A stretch of DNA of 18,763 bases. Origin: an uncultured Clostridia bacterium (lineage in GTDB: Bacteria; Bacillota; Clostridia; Oscillospirales; Ruminococcaceae). Within the stretch, counting starts at the first letter, position 1. Every line of letters starts with the position of its first letter. The stretch lies in contig CALLQQ010000029.1 of NCBI GenBank assembly GCA_938014915.1, positions 1 through 18,763 on the forward strand, read 5' to 3'. Positions 1 to 6,490 of this stretch are shown in pieces. The translations under genes and the position numbers were made by a program. Under the pieces are notes generated by a model. It searched no databases and was not told the DNA's origin. It was given only the letters and a program-made list of their open reading frames with translations.

Positions 1-2371
1 CTGGGTCTGGATCTGGCTCTGGGTCTGGGTCTGGGTCTGGATCTGGATCAGGATCTGGGTCCGGATCTGGGGCCGGATCAGGATCTTCTGAACCTGTAGT
101 ATCTAGAACAACAAGCTTAAGTTGTGGAATTTCTCCCGCATTGAAGCCGAAATCTAGATAGAGTGTGCCTTCATCAAGTTCAGCAAGGAATGACTTTAAT
201 AGAATTACATTATTATCTACTAGTAGGTAATCTTCGCCTTCAACTAATTTAGTTGTGCCGTTGAATACTCCAGTAAATTTGTTTCCGTTAGGATTCATAA
301 GAACAACGATTTCACCTTGGTTGTCAACATTTTTGTCAAATACCGCTGTTCCAGGAATGATGGATGCATCCTTAACAGGATCAGCATTCTCACCAAATAG
401 GATTGAGTATGTTCCGTTTGCAATTGCAATGTCGCATTGTGCCCAATAGCGATGGTATTCCATTACTGGATCTTCGCCAGCATCATATGCAGCTTTAACT
501 TTTGCAAAGTCTGGGTCATCTAAGTACTTAGAGCGAATGTCTAGGAACTTGATTCCAGGTTCGATAACGTCGCCGTTAGGCATTGTGCCCTTCCAGCCTG
601 CTGGTACATATACTTCTTGCTCGAAGAAGCGGCTGTAATCTCCACGTGCTTCTGGCGCACATAGACCTTTGTCGTCTCTATATAGATCCCACATACGGTC
701 TAGAAGTTCTTTTGCAAGAATTCTTGCTTCATCATCGCCCGATGCTTTACTGTAATATAGTAAAGTATTAGCAAGTGATGCAGTTACACCTAGGTCTGTA
801 CCATAATCTATTACATATACATGTAGATCTGGGTTGCCTGTGTACTTACCTGTCCATGTATCAGGTTGTCCTGACCAGTCGATTGTGCTAGGAATAGCAA
901 AAGTTCCATCTTCGTTGATTTGAACGACTGATTTAATCCAGTCTACCCACTTGTCTAGAAGATCTTTTGCTCTTACGTCGTCTGTTTTATAGTATAGCTC
1001 TGCTACACGTTGCATTGACCATGCTTGGAAACCAAACCATGTGTTACTTCCAGGATCATGGTATACAGGGTTCTCTTCGTATCCCATGCCGTAGAATGTT
1101 GATGTTCCTGCTGGCCATGCGTCATAACGACCATTGTTGGAGTTACTTGCTCCGCCTGCGATTCCGCCTTCAGCGGATTGTAGCCATTGATAGAATTCTA
1201 ATTGTCTGTCTAAACTTTGTGCCCAGTCGGCTTTACCGTTAGAGCTCTTAGGTGCGAATTCAGATTCGTTCGCTAGAATCCATGCCGCCATTGGGTTCTG
1301 ATATCCAAAGTGGTTATGGCTGCTTCCAATTTTCCATGCCCAGTCAGCGCCAATGCCGCCGCCCCATGCATAGTACCATGAAAGTAGGTAGTGAGCTGAG
1401 TCGTAACCGTTGCCTGCTTGTGAAGAAGCACCGATCTTTCTGAAATACTTATCGAACATTGCATATCTTAGATAGTCACCCATCTTTGTAGCTTTGTCAA
1501 CATAAGTACTGATGTTTTGACCATGTTCCTTAGCCCACTCGTTAGCCCAGTATGTTGCTTGGACTGCACGTGCGTCAGCATCAGGAGCGTTGGTATATCT
1601 AAATTGTCTTGAGTAGTTGCTATCGCCTGTGAAAAGGTCTAGATATCCATTTGGTCCGCCGAAATTCATAGCTTCCCAGCTAGGTTGTGGGATTGTTTCC
1701 CATGTAGATTCTTGCTGTCCTCTTTGGAATGTGTTAATGTAAGATGGTCTTGATGTACCATCACCACGTGAACCGTATCCATACCAGTTATCTACGTCAA
1801 GCAGCCAGTGCATTCCATAGATAGTACTAGTTCCGTATGCGGAAACTAATTGGTTGTGAATTGGGTCATTTCCTACAGGAGCGCCAAAAATGAGCTCTGA
1901 TGGATACATACTTGGCTCTTCCCATTCAGCCGCATATGTAGCTGGTGAGTTAGCATCGTATCTTGCCATACTTGCATTAGGTTGATCTTGCTCTGTTGGA
2001 ATCATGTACTTTTCAGTAATATCCCATGCTTTTTCAAATTCTGAAAAATCCCCTGTGAATTTACCATACATTGCTTCAATCCACATATAGTAGCTTAAAG
2101 CTTCACTAGTTGTAACGTGACCGTAGTCAGGCGCTTCAACAATTAGTGTTTCTATTGAGTGATAAGGAATCCCCTCTGGACTTGTATAACCATTGTCCGG
2201 ATTATGAAGATCTTCCCATAGTTCCATAAAGCGTTGCTCATATGGATCAGCAGCTGCTGCAGCCTTAGTTACAGGCTGGAATGAAGCAAACACTTGAGGG
2301 AACACGGATGTTAGCACTAATGCCAGCATAATACCAACGGCTGACATTCTAGTGAACATTCTTCTAAACAT
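1..2371 (-). CDS. Secreted GH48 exoglucanase (cellulase), partial at its C-terminus
   Basis: Reading frame of 790 codons that starts in the window and runs off its left edge. Glycoside hydrolase family 48 enzymes are processive cellobiohydrolases that act on crystalline cellulose outside the cell. Residues 1 to about 40 form a signal peptide (basic start with RR, hydrophobic core AVGIMLALVL, then VFA and a run of Ala). The catalytic domain covers about 42-660 and shows the family motifs EAPDYGHVTTSEA, where Glu90 is the expected general acid, SWYYAWGGGIGADWAWKIG, HNHFGYQNP and FYGMGYEENP. Residues 664-756 match the Ig-like X2 (CBM_X2) module (IIPGTAVFDKN, then VLMNPNGN). From about 762 the chain is almost pure Asp-Pro linker up to the edge, so a binding module or dockerin probably follows outside. 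The ATG at 2371 is preceded by AAGGGGG, 8 nt away. Gene identity is very secure; free versus cellulosomal enzyme cannot be decided here. Confidence 0.96.
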   Translation of the reverse strand, partial: MFRRMFTRMSAVGIMLALVLTSVFPQVFASFQPVTKAAAAADPYEQRFMELWEDLHNPDNGYTSPEGIPYHSIETLIVEAPDYGHVTTSEALSYYMWIEAMYGKFTGDFSEFEKAWDITEKYMIPTEQDQPNASMARYDANSPATYAAEWEEPSMYPSELIFGAPVGNDPIHNQLVSAYGTSTIYGMHWLLDVDNWYGYGSRGDGTSRPSYINTFQRGQQESTWETIPQPSWEAMNFGGPNGYLDLFTGDSNYSRQFRYTNAPDADARAVQATYWANEWAKEHGQNISTYVDKATKMGDYLRYAMFDKYFRKIGASSQAGNGYDSAHYLLSWYYAWGGGIGADWAWKIGSSHNHFGYQNPMAAWILANESEFAPKSSNGKADWAQSLDRQLEFYQWLQSAEGGIAGGASNSNNGRYDAWPAGTSTFYGMGYEENPVYHDPGSNTWFGFQAWSMQRVAELYYKTDDVRAKDLLDKWVDWIKSVVQINEDGTFAIPSTIDWSGQPDTWTGKYTGNPDLHVYVIDYGTDLGVTASLANTLLYYSKASGDDEARILAKELLDRMWDLYRDDKGLCAPEARGDYSRFFEQEVYVPAGWKGTMPNGDVIEPGIKFLDIRSKYLDDPDFAKVKAAYDAGEDPVMEYHRYWAQCDIAIANGTYSILFGENADPVKDASIIPGTAVFDKNVDNQGEIVVLMNPNGNKFTGVFNGTTKLVEGEDYLLVDNNVILLKSFLAELDEGTLYLDFGFNAGEIPQLKLVVLDTTGSEDPDPAPDPDPDPDPDPDPDPDPEPDPDP
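2..88 (-). repeat. Asp-Pro dipeptide repeat encoding an interdomain linker
   Basis: A 6-bp coding repeat, mostly tgg followed by atc or gtc on the plus strand, encodes alternating Pro and Asp with one Ala and one Glu substitution. It is the flexible linker behind the X2 module of the GH48 enzyme. It continues to the window edge, so its full length is unknown. Such repeats are prone to length change by slippage and to misassembly. Confidence 0.9.
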
Positions 2372-2416
2372 TTGATAACCCCCTTATTTTTATAACAAGT
2401 GAAAAACCCCGAAATC

Positions 2417-2526
2417 AAAACATATTGCAATTCTCGTTACTGCGTATTACACATGAAATTTCATTTCTTAATGTGTTCAGGTATCCACCTTCCTTCCTGG
2501 CAAGTCTTGAGAAATTGCTATGTTTT
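2417..2526 (-). promoter_or_regulatory. Structured 5' leader element of the GH48 mRNA
   Basis: In the minus-strand RNA, the segment read from 2526 to 2509 (starting AAAACATAGCAATT) pairs with the segment read from 2435 to 2417 (ending AATTGCAATATGTTTT). This gives 17 base pairs interrupted only by a one-base and a two-base bulge. The enclosed 73 nt hold an inner hairpin (ACACAT 2449-2454 with ATGTGT 2471-2476, GAAAT with ATTTC inside) and a purine-rich AGGAAGGAAGGTGG stretch. The element ends about 45 nt before the start codon. I recognise no known riboswitch consensus. It may be a regulatory or mRNA-stabilising structure; the role is inference. Confidence 0.5.
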
Positions 2527-2669
2527 ATAATGAGTTGTTCACAAGTTTACTTTAACTTACTGCCAACTAACTAGCAGACCCTATCAAAAAATACGTAATG
2601 TCAGAATAAAATATATCCGTCATATATCGTATTAGCAGCGTTCAATACTTGTCCTTTTAGCTTACTCAT

Positions 2670-2698
2670 AAATTACCACTAAGCCGGAACAATGTCAA
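2670..2698 (-). promoter_or_regulatory. Candidate promoter of the GH48 gene
   Basis: On the minus strand a perfect -35 hexamer TTGACA (2698-2693) is followed after 17 bases by TAATTT (2675-2670), a weak -10. Initiation here would give a leader of about 290 nt, which includes the stem-forming element at 2417-2526. The -35 and spacing are good and the -10 is poor, so an activator may be needed. Confidence 0.4.
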
Positions 2699-2720
2699 TG
2701 CGTATTCGCAGCGGGAAGTT

Positions 2721-2773
2721 TTGACACGTTTCGACAATATACAACATTAAGTGATGTTCTTTTCTTCATCACT
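2721..2773. promoter_or_regulatory. Possible operator dyads upstream of the GH48 promoter
   Basis: Two weak dyads lie just upstream of the candidate -35. One is TTGACACGTTTCGACAA (2721-2737), imperfectly palindromic and resembling a LacI/CcpA-type site but one base short of the cre consensus. The other is AGTGATG (2750-2756) with its exact inverse CATCACT (2767-2773). Position suits regulator binding, but repeats of this length can occur by chance in a region of this size. Confidence 0.2.
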
Positions 2774-2917
2774 AATATTTGTTGCATTACTAGTTTTTTG
2801 AAATGGTTTACATTGTAATTATTTGGATGTCATCTTTACATGATTTGTGTGTTATCTACAACAATCATCATTTATGTTTTACATGGTAAAATTATAAACT
2901 TTTAAGTTCCGTCACAA

Positions 2918-2951
2918 GAAAAACCACCATTCATCGACTTGAATGGTGGTT
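2918..2951 (-). terminator. Rho-independent terminator of the efflux adaptor gene
   Basis: AACCACCATTC (2922-2932) and GAATGGTGGTT (2941-2951) form an 11-bp perfect stem with an 8-nt loop. Read on the minus strand it is followed by a run of T (TTTTTCTT). It lies 35 nt beyond the adaptor stop codon and separates that gene from the GH48 promoter region. Confidence 0.88.
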
Positions 2952-2986
2952 ATGATTTTATATATTTTAGTGGCACAGCGTCTATA

Positions 2987-4048
2987 TTAATTTAGAATTA
3001 CCTTGTCTCCTTCACGAATTCCGCTGATTATTTCGACTTCTTTCTCTGTTTCTAATCCAACTTCAACATTAGTTTCAATTTTAACGTCGTCCATTAGTAA
3101 ATTTACATATTTGCGACCGGAAAATTTCAATATAGCATCAGCAGGAATAATAATTGCTTCTTCTCTTTCTTCGATGATTATTTCAACTATAACCTTCCCT
3201 TCTGAAATTGGAGCGATGCCGTCACTCCTAGGTTCGCCATGCTTGTCGTCAGGGAGGTTCACACTTTTATCTAGGTTATCAAGCTTAATTTCGTCAATTA
3301 AATCGATGATAACCATATTTGCAGCTTCATGACTAGCGCCATACGGTGCGGACACAGGTGCTGAAATTACCTTCCCCTTATAAGAATCATCATCTGTAAT
3401 GATGGCCGCGCTCATACCATGGCGAAATACTGAGGCATCTTCACTATAAAAGTAGACATATGGCTTTGACGTATCGGCGATACCGCATATTAGCTCGCCA
3501 TCTTTAATGTGCTGCCCCTCAAAGAACTCTTCAAGCCAATCTATTCTACCGCTAATTGGCGATTTCAATGTGCAATTTTCTAAGTTTTCCCGTGCCTTTT
3601 CCAGCTTAACAAGTTCAAGTTCATGTTCGATTTTAGCGAATGAAATTTCATCTTTGTCGGCATTTTCCTCCACTAAAATATCTACCCGCAGTCTAGCCTG
3701 CTCGGTCTTATTTTTCTGCTCATTCAGTTCTTTTTGATATTCGCCGCTCTCGATAGTTGCAATAACATCGCCAGCGGAAACATTCTGCCCCTGCTCGACC
3801 TTTATCTCTTTAATGTTGCCCTGTACACCAGCAAAGGAAATTGTTGTAATAAACGGATGCCCTACTTCACCAATTACATTGTGCTTTGTAGCTAGATATC
3901 CCCGCTTGGCCGTTTCAGTAGAATATTTTATCTCTTTTGCATCAATTATGGGCAGTTTTATTAGATCGTCAGTTTCCTCTTTTTTATCGCACGATGTGAT
4001 GGAAATAGCCATGCAAAGCATCAATGCGAGTATTACTATCTTTTTCAT
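2987..4048 (-). CDS. HlyD/RND-type efflux periplasmic adaptor lipoprotein
   Basis: A 353-residue membrane-fusion/adaptor protein of the HlyD/MacA-like family, which in Gram-positives usually works with a MacB-type ABC permease in export. It has a lipoprotein signal (MKKIVILALM... with lipobox ITSC, Cys20). A biotinyl-lipoyl half-domain follows (about 70-100, VEQGQNVSAGDVIATIE), then a charged coiled-coil hairpin (about 101-158) and the second lipoyl half with the typical LKSPISGRI (161-169). A beta-barrel region follows, and the C-terminal domain ends SGIREGDKVILN. ATG 4048 is chosen over an in-frame start 30 bases upstream because AGAGGAG lies 10 nt before it and the signal peptide begins there. 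No ATPase or permease gene is next to it, so its partner and substrate are unknown. Confidence 0.85.
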   Translation of the reverse strand: MKKIVILALMLCMAISITSCDKKEETDDLIKLPIIDAKEIKYSTETAKRGYLATKHNVIGEVGHPFITTISFAGVQGNIKEIKVEQGQNVSAGDVIATIESGEYQKELNEQKNKTEQARLRVDILVEENADKDEISFAKIEHELELVKLEKARENLENCTLKSPISGRIDWLEEFFEGQHIKDGELICGIADTSKPYVYFYSEDASVFRHGMSAAIITDDDSYKGKVISAPVSAPYGASHEAANMVIIDLIDEIKLDNLDKSVNLPDDKHGEPRSDGIAPISEGKVIVEIIIEEREEAIIIPADAILKFSGRKYVNLLMDDVKIETNVEVGLETEKEVEIISGIREGDKVILN

Positions 4049-4116
4049 TATACTTACTCCTCTATCGTTAAAGCACATATTATTGTTCGTAAAATAGGTT
4101 GAATTACTATGTTTGT

Positions 4117-4145
4117 ATTATAGCATTAAGCAGCGATATATTCAA
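4117..4145 (-). promoter_or_regulatory. Promoter of the efflux adaptor gene
   Basis: Minus-strand TTGAAT (4145-4140), a 17-base spacer and a perfect TATAAT (4122-4117). The expected start of transcription is about 60 nt before the ATG at 4048. This is the best vegetative-type (sigma-A) promoter in the window. Confidence 0.7.
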
Positions 4146-4278
4146 TAACATAATGCAAATTCAATAAGTGATTCGCCATATGAGCAAATTCTTTAGTAAA
4201 TATGCTGGACAAACACCCGATATATATGCTTTTCTTATGCTTTTCTAAAAGCTAACACAATTCTATCACATGGCTAGG

Positions 4279-4524
4279 TATAATAGAATATGTGGAATAC
4301 ATATACAAGACATTTAGTGATTTAACACGATTAATTGCCTAATGGCATTTAATAAGAATGAACACAACAAATTTAACAGAAAGGGAGACTGCAATTAAAT
4401 TCATGTAGTCTACGGGTATTGCGATGGTATAAATTCTTTTAAACTAATAACTCTCCTAAATTCTCTAGGGTATAACCCTGAAAAGAAGCTGCCTTTTTCA
4501 TATTTGGGCAGCTTCTTTTTTTGA
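4279..4524 (+). other. Small transcription unit: candidate sRNA or decayed short gene
   Basis: A perfect TATAAT (4279-4284, no clear -35) precedes about 190 nt that end in a strong terminator at 4482-4522. Inside, ATG at 4358 opens 16 codons (MNTTNLTERETAIKFM) ending in TAG at 4406. The next frame is open from 4399 to the TGA at 4522 and continues in a protein-like way (VVYGYCDGINSFKLITLL...). Together the two frames read like one short protein split by a frameshift, but the ATG lacks a good ribosome binding site and the second frame runs through the terminator. A small hairpin AGGGT-ATA-ACCCT sits at 4467-4479. Non-coding RNA, decayed gene and chance are all possible. The rest of the gap 4049-4730 holds only the promoters and terminator listed. 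Confidence 0.35.
4482..4522 (+). terminator. Strong rho-independent terminator of an orphan transcript
   Basis: AAAGAAGCTGCC (4482-4493) pairs perfectly with GGCAGCTTCTTT (4507-4518) around a 13-nt loop, followed by more T. No annotated gene ends here on the plus strand, which implies a short transcript starting somewhere in about 4285-4400. The A run before the stem could also allow termination on the minus strand. Confidence 0.8.
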
Positions 4525-4667
4525 ACCTTTGAACCTATAATTATTGATGAACGGTAATATTTAATGCCAATTTATGCATAATAGTTGTTGCAGTGATATT
4601 ACAAAATCAAACGCAAATGTTACAGAATTTACAATCCAATTAAATGAGAATAAATCGGTTTATATTC

Positions 4668-4696
4668 TTGCCATCTCATTTAATTTGATGTATACT
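4668..4696 (+). promoter_or_regulatory. Promoter of the SGNH hydrolase operon
   Basis: TTGCCA (4668-4673), a 17-base spacer and TATACT (4691-4696). Transcription would begin near 4703, giving a leader of about 28 nt that carries the ribosome binding site AAAGAAGG (4717-4724) before the ATG at 4731. Confidence 0.65.
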
Positions 4697-4730
4697 AATA
4701 TGTGCAGGCAAGTTTGAAAGAAGGTTTTTT

Positions 4731-5543
4731 ATGTTAGGGAATATTAATCGCTCTGATAAATCTAAGAGGATTATTAATATATTAATTATTATCGTGAGTA
4801 TACTGGTTATTATCGCATCTGTAATGCTTATTATGAAATTTGTAGGTCGTGAAAAAAGTGACACTCCACCAAATTCTTCCACTACTACAACGCAATCTAC
4901 AACGGTGATTACTACAACATCTCCAGAGGTAGAGCCACCACCAGCATCGGATAACGATGCCGTCGATGACAGCTATTTTGATGATACTGTGTTCGTTGGG
5001 GATTCGATAACAGTCGGTTATAGCGCATATGGTTTTATTGAAGAAAAATCCGTCCTTGCATCACAAGGAATGAATATAGAAAAAATTAATACTGAGAAAG
5101 TTAAATCTCCCGGAAATGGAAATTATATAATACTTGATCATCTAATTAATTTAAAGCCGAATAAAATTTATGTCATGCTAGGCTCCAATGGAATTGCATG
5201 GCTGTCAAATGAATTCATGATCGGCGAATACGATGATTTTATCAATGGCATAAAGGAAGCATTACCTGATTCTATTGTATATGTCGTATCCGTTCCTCCC
5301 GTCACAAAGGAATTAGAGGACGGTGACAATCCAATCACGAACAAAATGATTGATGAGTTTAATTCTGGCTTGGAGGAAATGGCAAATCAAAATAGTGTAC
5401 ATTATCTTGATCTTGCATCGGAACTCAAAGATGATAATGGCTATTTATTTGATGAATTTGCTGAAAAAGATGGAATGCACTTTAAATATGCGGCATATGA
5501 AAAATCACTCGATTTTTTCCTTCGACATACGGCGAAAAAATAG
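4731..5543 (+). CDS. Membrane-anchored SGNH/GDSL-type esterase
   Basis: A 270-residue protein with one N-terminal membrane segment (about 14-36), a Thr/Ser/Pro-rich spacer (43-72) and an extracellular SGNH hydrolase domain (about 80-268). The block motifs are visible. VGDSIT gives nucleophile Ser92, LGSNG (150-154) is the Gly/Asn oxyanion block, and DGMH supplies Asp247 and His250 of the catalytic triad. Enzymes of this fold usually remove or transfer acetyl or other acyl groups on polysaccharides, peptidoglycan or lipids; the substrate here is unknown. The spacer suggests it reaches into the cell wall. It is first in a three-gene operon, 48 nt ahead of a DUF4358-type lipoprotein, so an envelope role is likely. 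The start is fixed by AAAGAAGG 6 nt upstream. Confidence 0.88.
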   Translation: MLGNINRSDKSKRIINILIIIVSILVIIASVMLIMKFVGREKSDTPPNSSTTTTQSTTVITTTSPEVEPPPASDNDAVDDSYFDDTVFVGDSITVGYSAYGFIEEKSVLASQGMNIEKINTEKVKSPGNGNYIILDHLINLKPNKIYVMLGSNGIAWLSNEFMIGEYDDFINGIKEALPDSIVYVVSVPPVTKELEDGDNPITNKMIDEFNSGLEEMANQNSVHYLDLASELKDDNGYLFDEFAEKDGMHFKYAAYEKSLDFFLRHTAKK

Positions 5544-5591
5544 GAATCATCGGAAAGCTATCATAATCTATTTGAATAATTGGAGGAAAAT

Positions 5592-6065
5592 ATGCAGAAA
5601 TTTATATATATTTTGATGGGCACATTTGTTATAGCTACGTTATTTCTTGTAACGGGCTGTGGGAAAACCGAAACGAAGAATCCTGATGTAAAGGATATTA
5701 CAGATAAGTTGATTGATGAAATAGATTTCGCTACATTGACGGAACTTGACGATGATAGACTAGATTTCTTTTATAAAATCAACGATGATATTATAGATTC
5801 ATATTCTGCTTATATTTGCGGATCTGCGGGATTCCCTGATGAAATTGCAGTGTTCAAGCTTAAAGATAGTGCTAACATGCAGCAAGTCAAGGAAGCAATC
5901 GCAAATAGGAGGGAAACACTCGTTGCTAACTTTAAAGACTATCGACCAGAAGAAATGCCTAAAATTGATAGCAGCGTTCTCTTCACAAAAGGCGATTATG
6001 TGATATTCGTGGTTAGCGGTGAAAATGATAAAGCCGGCGATATTGTCAAAGATTTCTTTAATTAG
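5592..6065 (+). CDS. DUF4358-type lipoprotein of unknown function
   Basis: A 157-residue protein with a lipoprotein signal peptide (MQKFIYILMGTFVIATLFLV, then TGC with Cys23), so it is expected on the outer face of the cytoplasmic membrane. The mature part resembles the DUF4358 family of Clostridia, from memory. A helix (DVKDITDKLIDEIDFATL) is followed by an aromatic/acidic stretch ending YSAYICGSAGFPDEIAVFKL. A Gln/Lys-rich helix then precedes a C-terminal YVIFVVSGENDKA strand and helix. Biochemical function is not known. ATG 5592 is taken because TGGAGGAAAA precedes it; the in-frame TTG at 5580 overlaps that site. It lies between the SGNH hydrolase and a small membrane protein, with short gaps, as part of one operon. 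Confidence 0.75.
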   Translation: MQKFIYILMGTFVIATLFLVTGCGKTETKNPDVKDITDKLIDEIDFATLTELDDDRLDFFYKINDDIIDSYSAYICGSAGFPDEIAVFKLKDSANMQQVKEAIANRRETLVANFKDYRPEEMPKIDSSVLFTKGDYVIFVVSGENDKAGDIVKDFFN

Positions 6066-6092
6066 GGTAAATACTAATCGGGAGGAAAATCA

Positions 6093-6446
6093 ATGGTTAT
6101 TGAGAGTTTGGCTATTTTCGGGATAATATTTGCTATATCCATAATCTATTTGCGCTCTAAGCGAAAGGATTATGCCGCTACAACTTTGCCACTTTTGATC
6201 CTGCCATCAGCGAATATCTTGATTTCCATCTTTTCTGGGAGCATTGCGAAGTTGCCGTTCGGGCAATTAACAACGATAATATTCATTAATACTGCGGCGG
6301 CTCTTATATCATGTGTTATTGTCGGCGCCGCATCACTCAAATTTACAAAGAGGCACACGGGCATAACATATATCGTAATATGTATTTTATTCAACGTGTT
6401 GCTCGCGACGATTTTACTACACCATCACATAGAAAGATTATCCTAA
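6093..6446 (+). CDS. Small four-helix membrane protein of unknown function
   Basis: A 117-residue, very hydrophobic protein. Four membrane segments can be drawn at about 4-21, 28-48, 58-80 and 90-108, with a short basic loop (RSKRKD, 22-27) after the first. The C-terminus is HHHIERLS. I do not recognise the family. GGGAGGAAAA sits 5-6 nt before the ATG, and the gene follows the lipoprotein by 27 nt and is followed at once by a terminator. It is therefore almost certainly the last gene of the SGNH operon and may work with the other two products at the membrane. Confidence 0.7.
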   Translation: MVIESLAIFGIIFAISIIYLRSKRKDYAATTLPLLILPSANILISIFSGSIAKLPFGQLTTIIFINTAAALISCVIVGAASLKFTKRHTGITYIVICILFNVLLATILLHHHIERLS

Positions 6447-6457
6447 CTTATGATAAT

Positions 6458-6489
6458 AAAGAGGATACCTGAATTTAGGTATCCTCTTT
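6458..6489. terminator. Bidirectional terminator between convergent genes
   Basis: AAAGAGGATACCT (6458-6470) and AGGTATCCTCTTT (6477-6489) form a perfect 13-bp stem with a 6-nt loop. It starts 12 nt after the last plus-strand gene and 2 nt after the stop of the minus-strand AsnB homologue. It can serve both; the T runs are short on either side. Confidence 0.85.
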
Positions 6490-6490
6490 G

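Noticed and set aside
1..88. Tandem repeat considered as a CRISPR or minisatellite
   Set aside because: The 6-bp unit stays in frame and encodes a Pro-Asp linker of the cellulase; there are no spacers.
2375..2420. Second promoter-like match for the GH48 gene, TTGATT with TATAAA (2393-2388) next to the start codon
   Set aside because: Transcription from it would start inside the AAGGGGG ribosome binding site and remove it.
2452..2510. Possible five-codon leader peptide (MKFHV) inside the GH48 leader
   Set aside because: The nearest purine-rich ribosome binding site is about 20 nt from the ATG, too far; the bases are better explained by the hairpin.
2876..2892. Palindrome TTTTACATGGTAAAA near the adaptor terminator
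   Set aside because: Short A/T-rich palindrome with no gene start in a suitable position; expected by chance in such DNA.
4357..4480. T-box or known riboswitch upstream of the SGNH operon
   Set aside because: No T-box antiterminator consensus or other recognisable core; the terminator lies 200 nt before the next gene, which has its own promoter.
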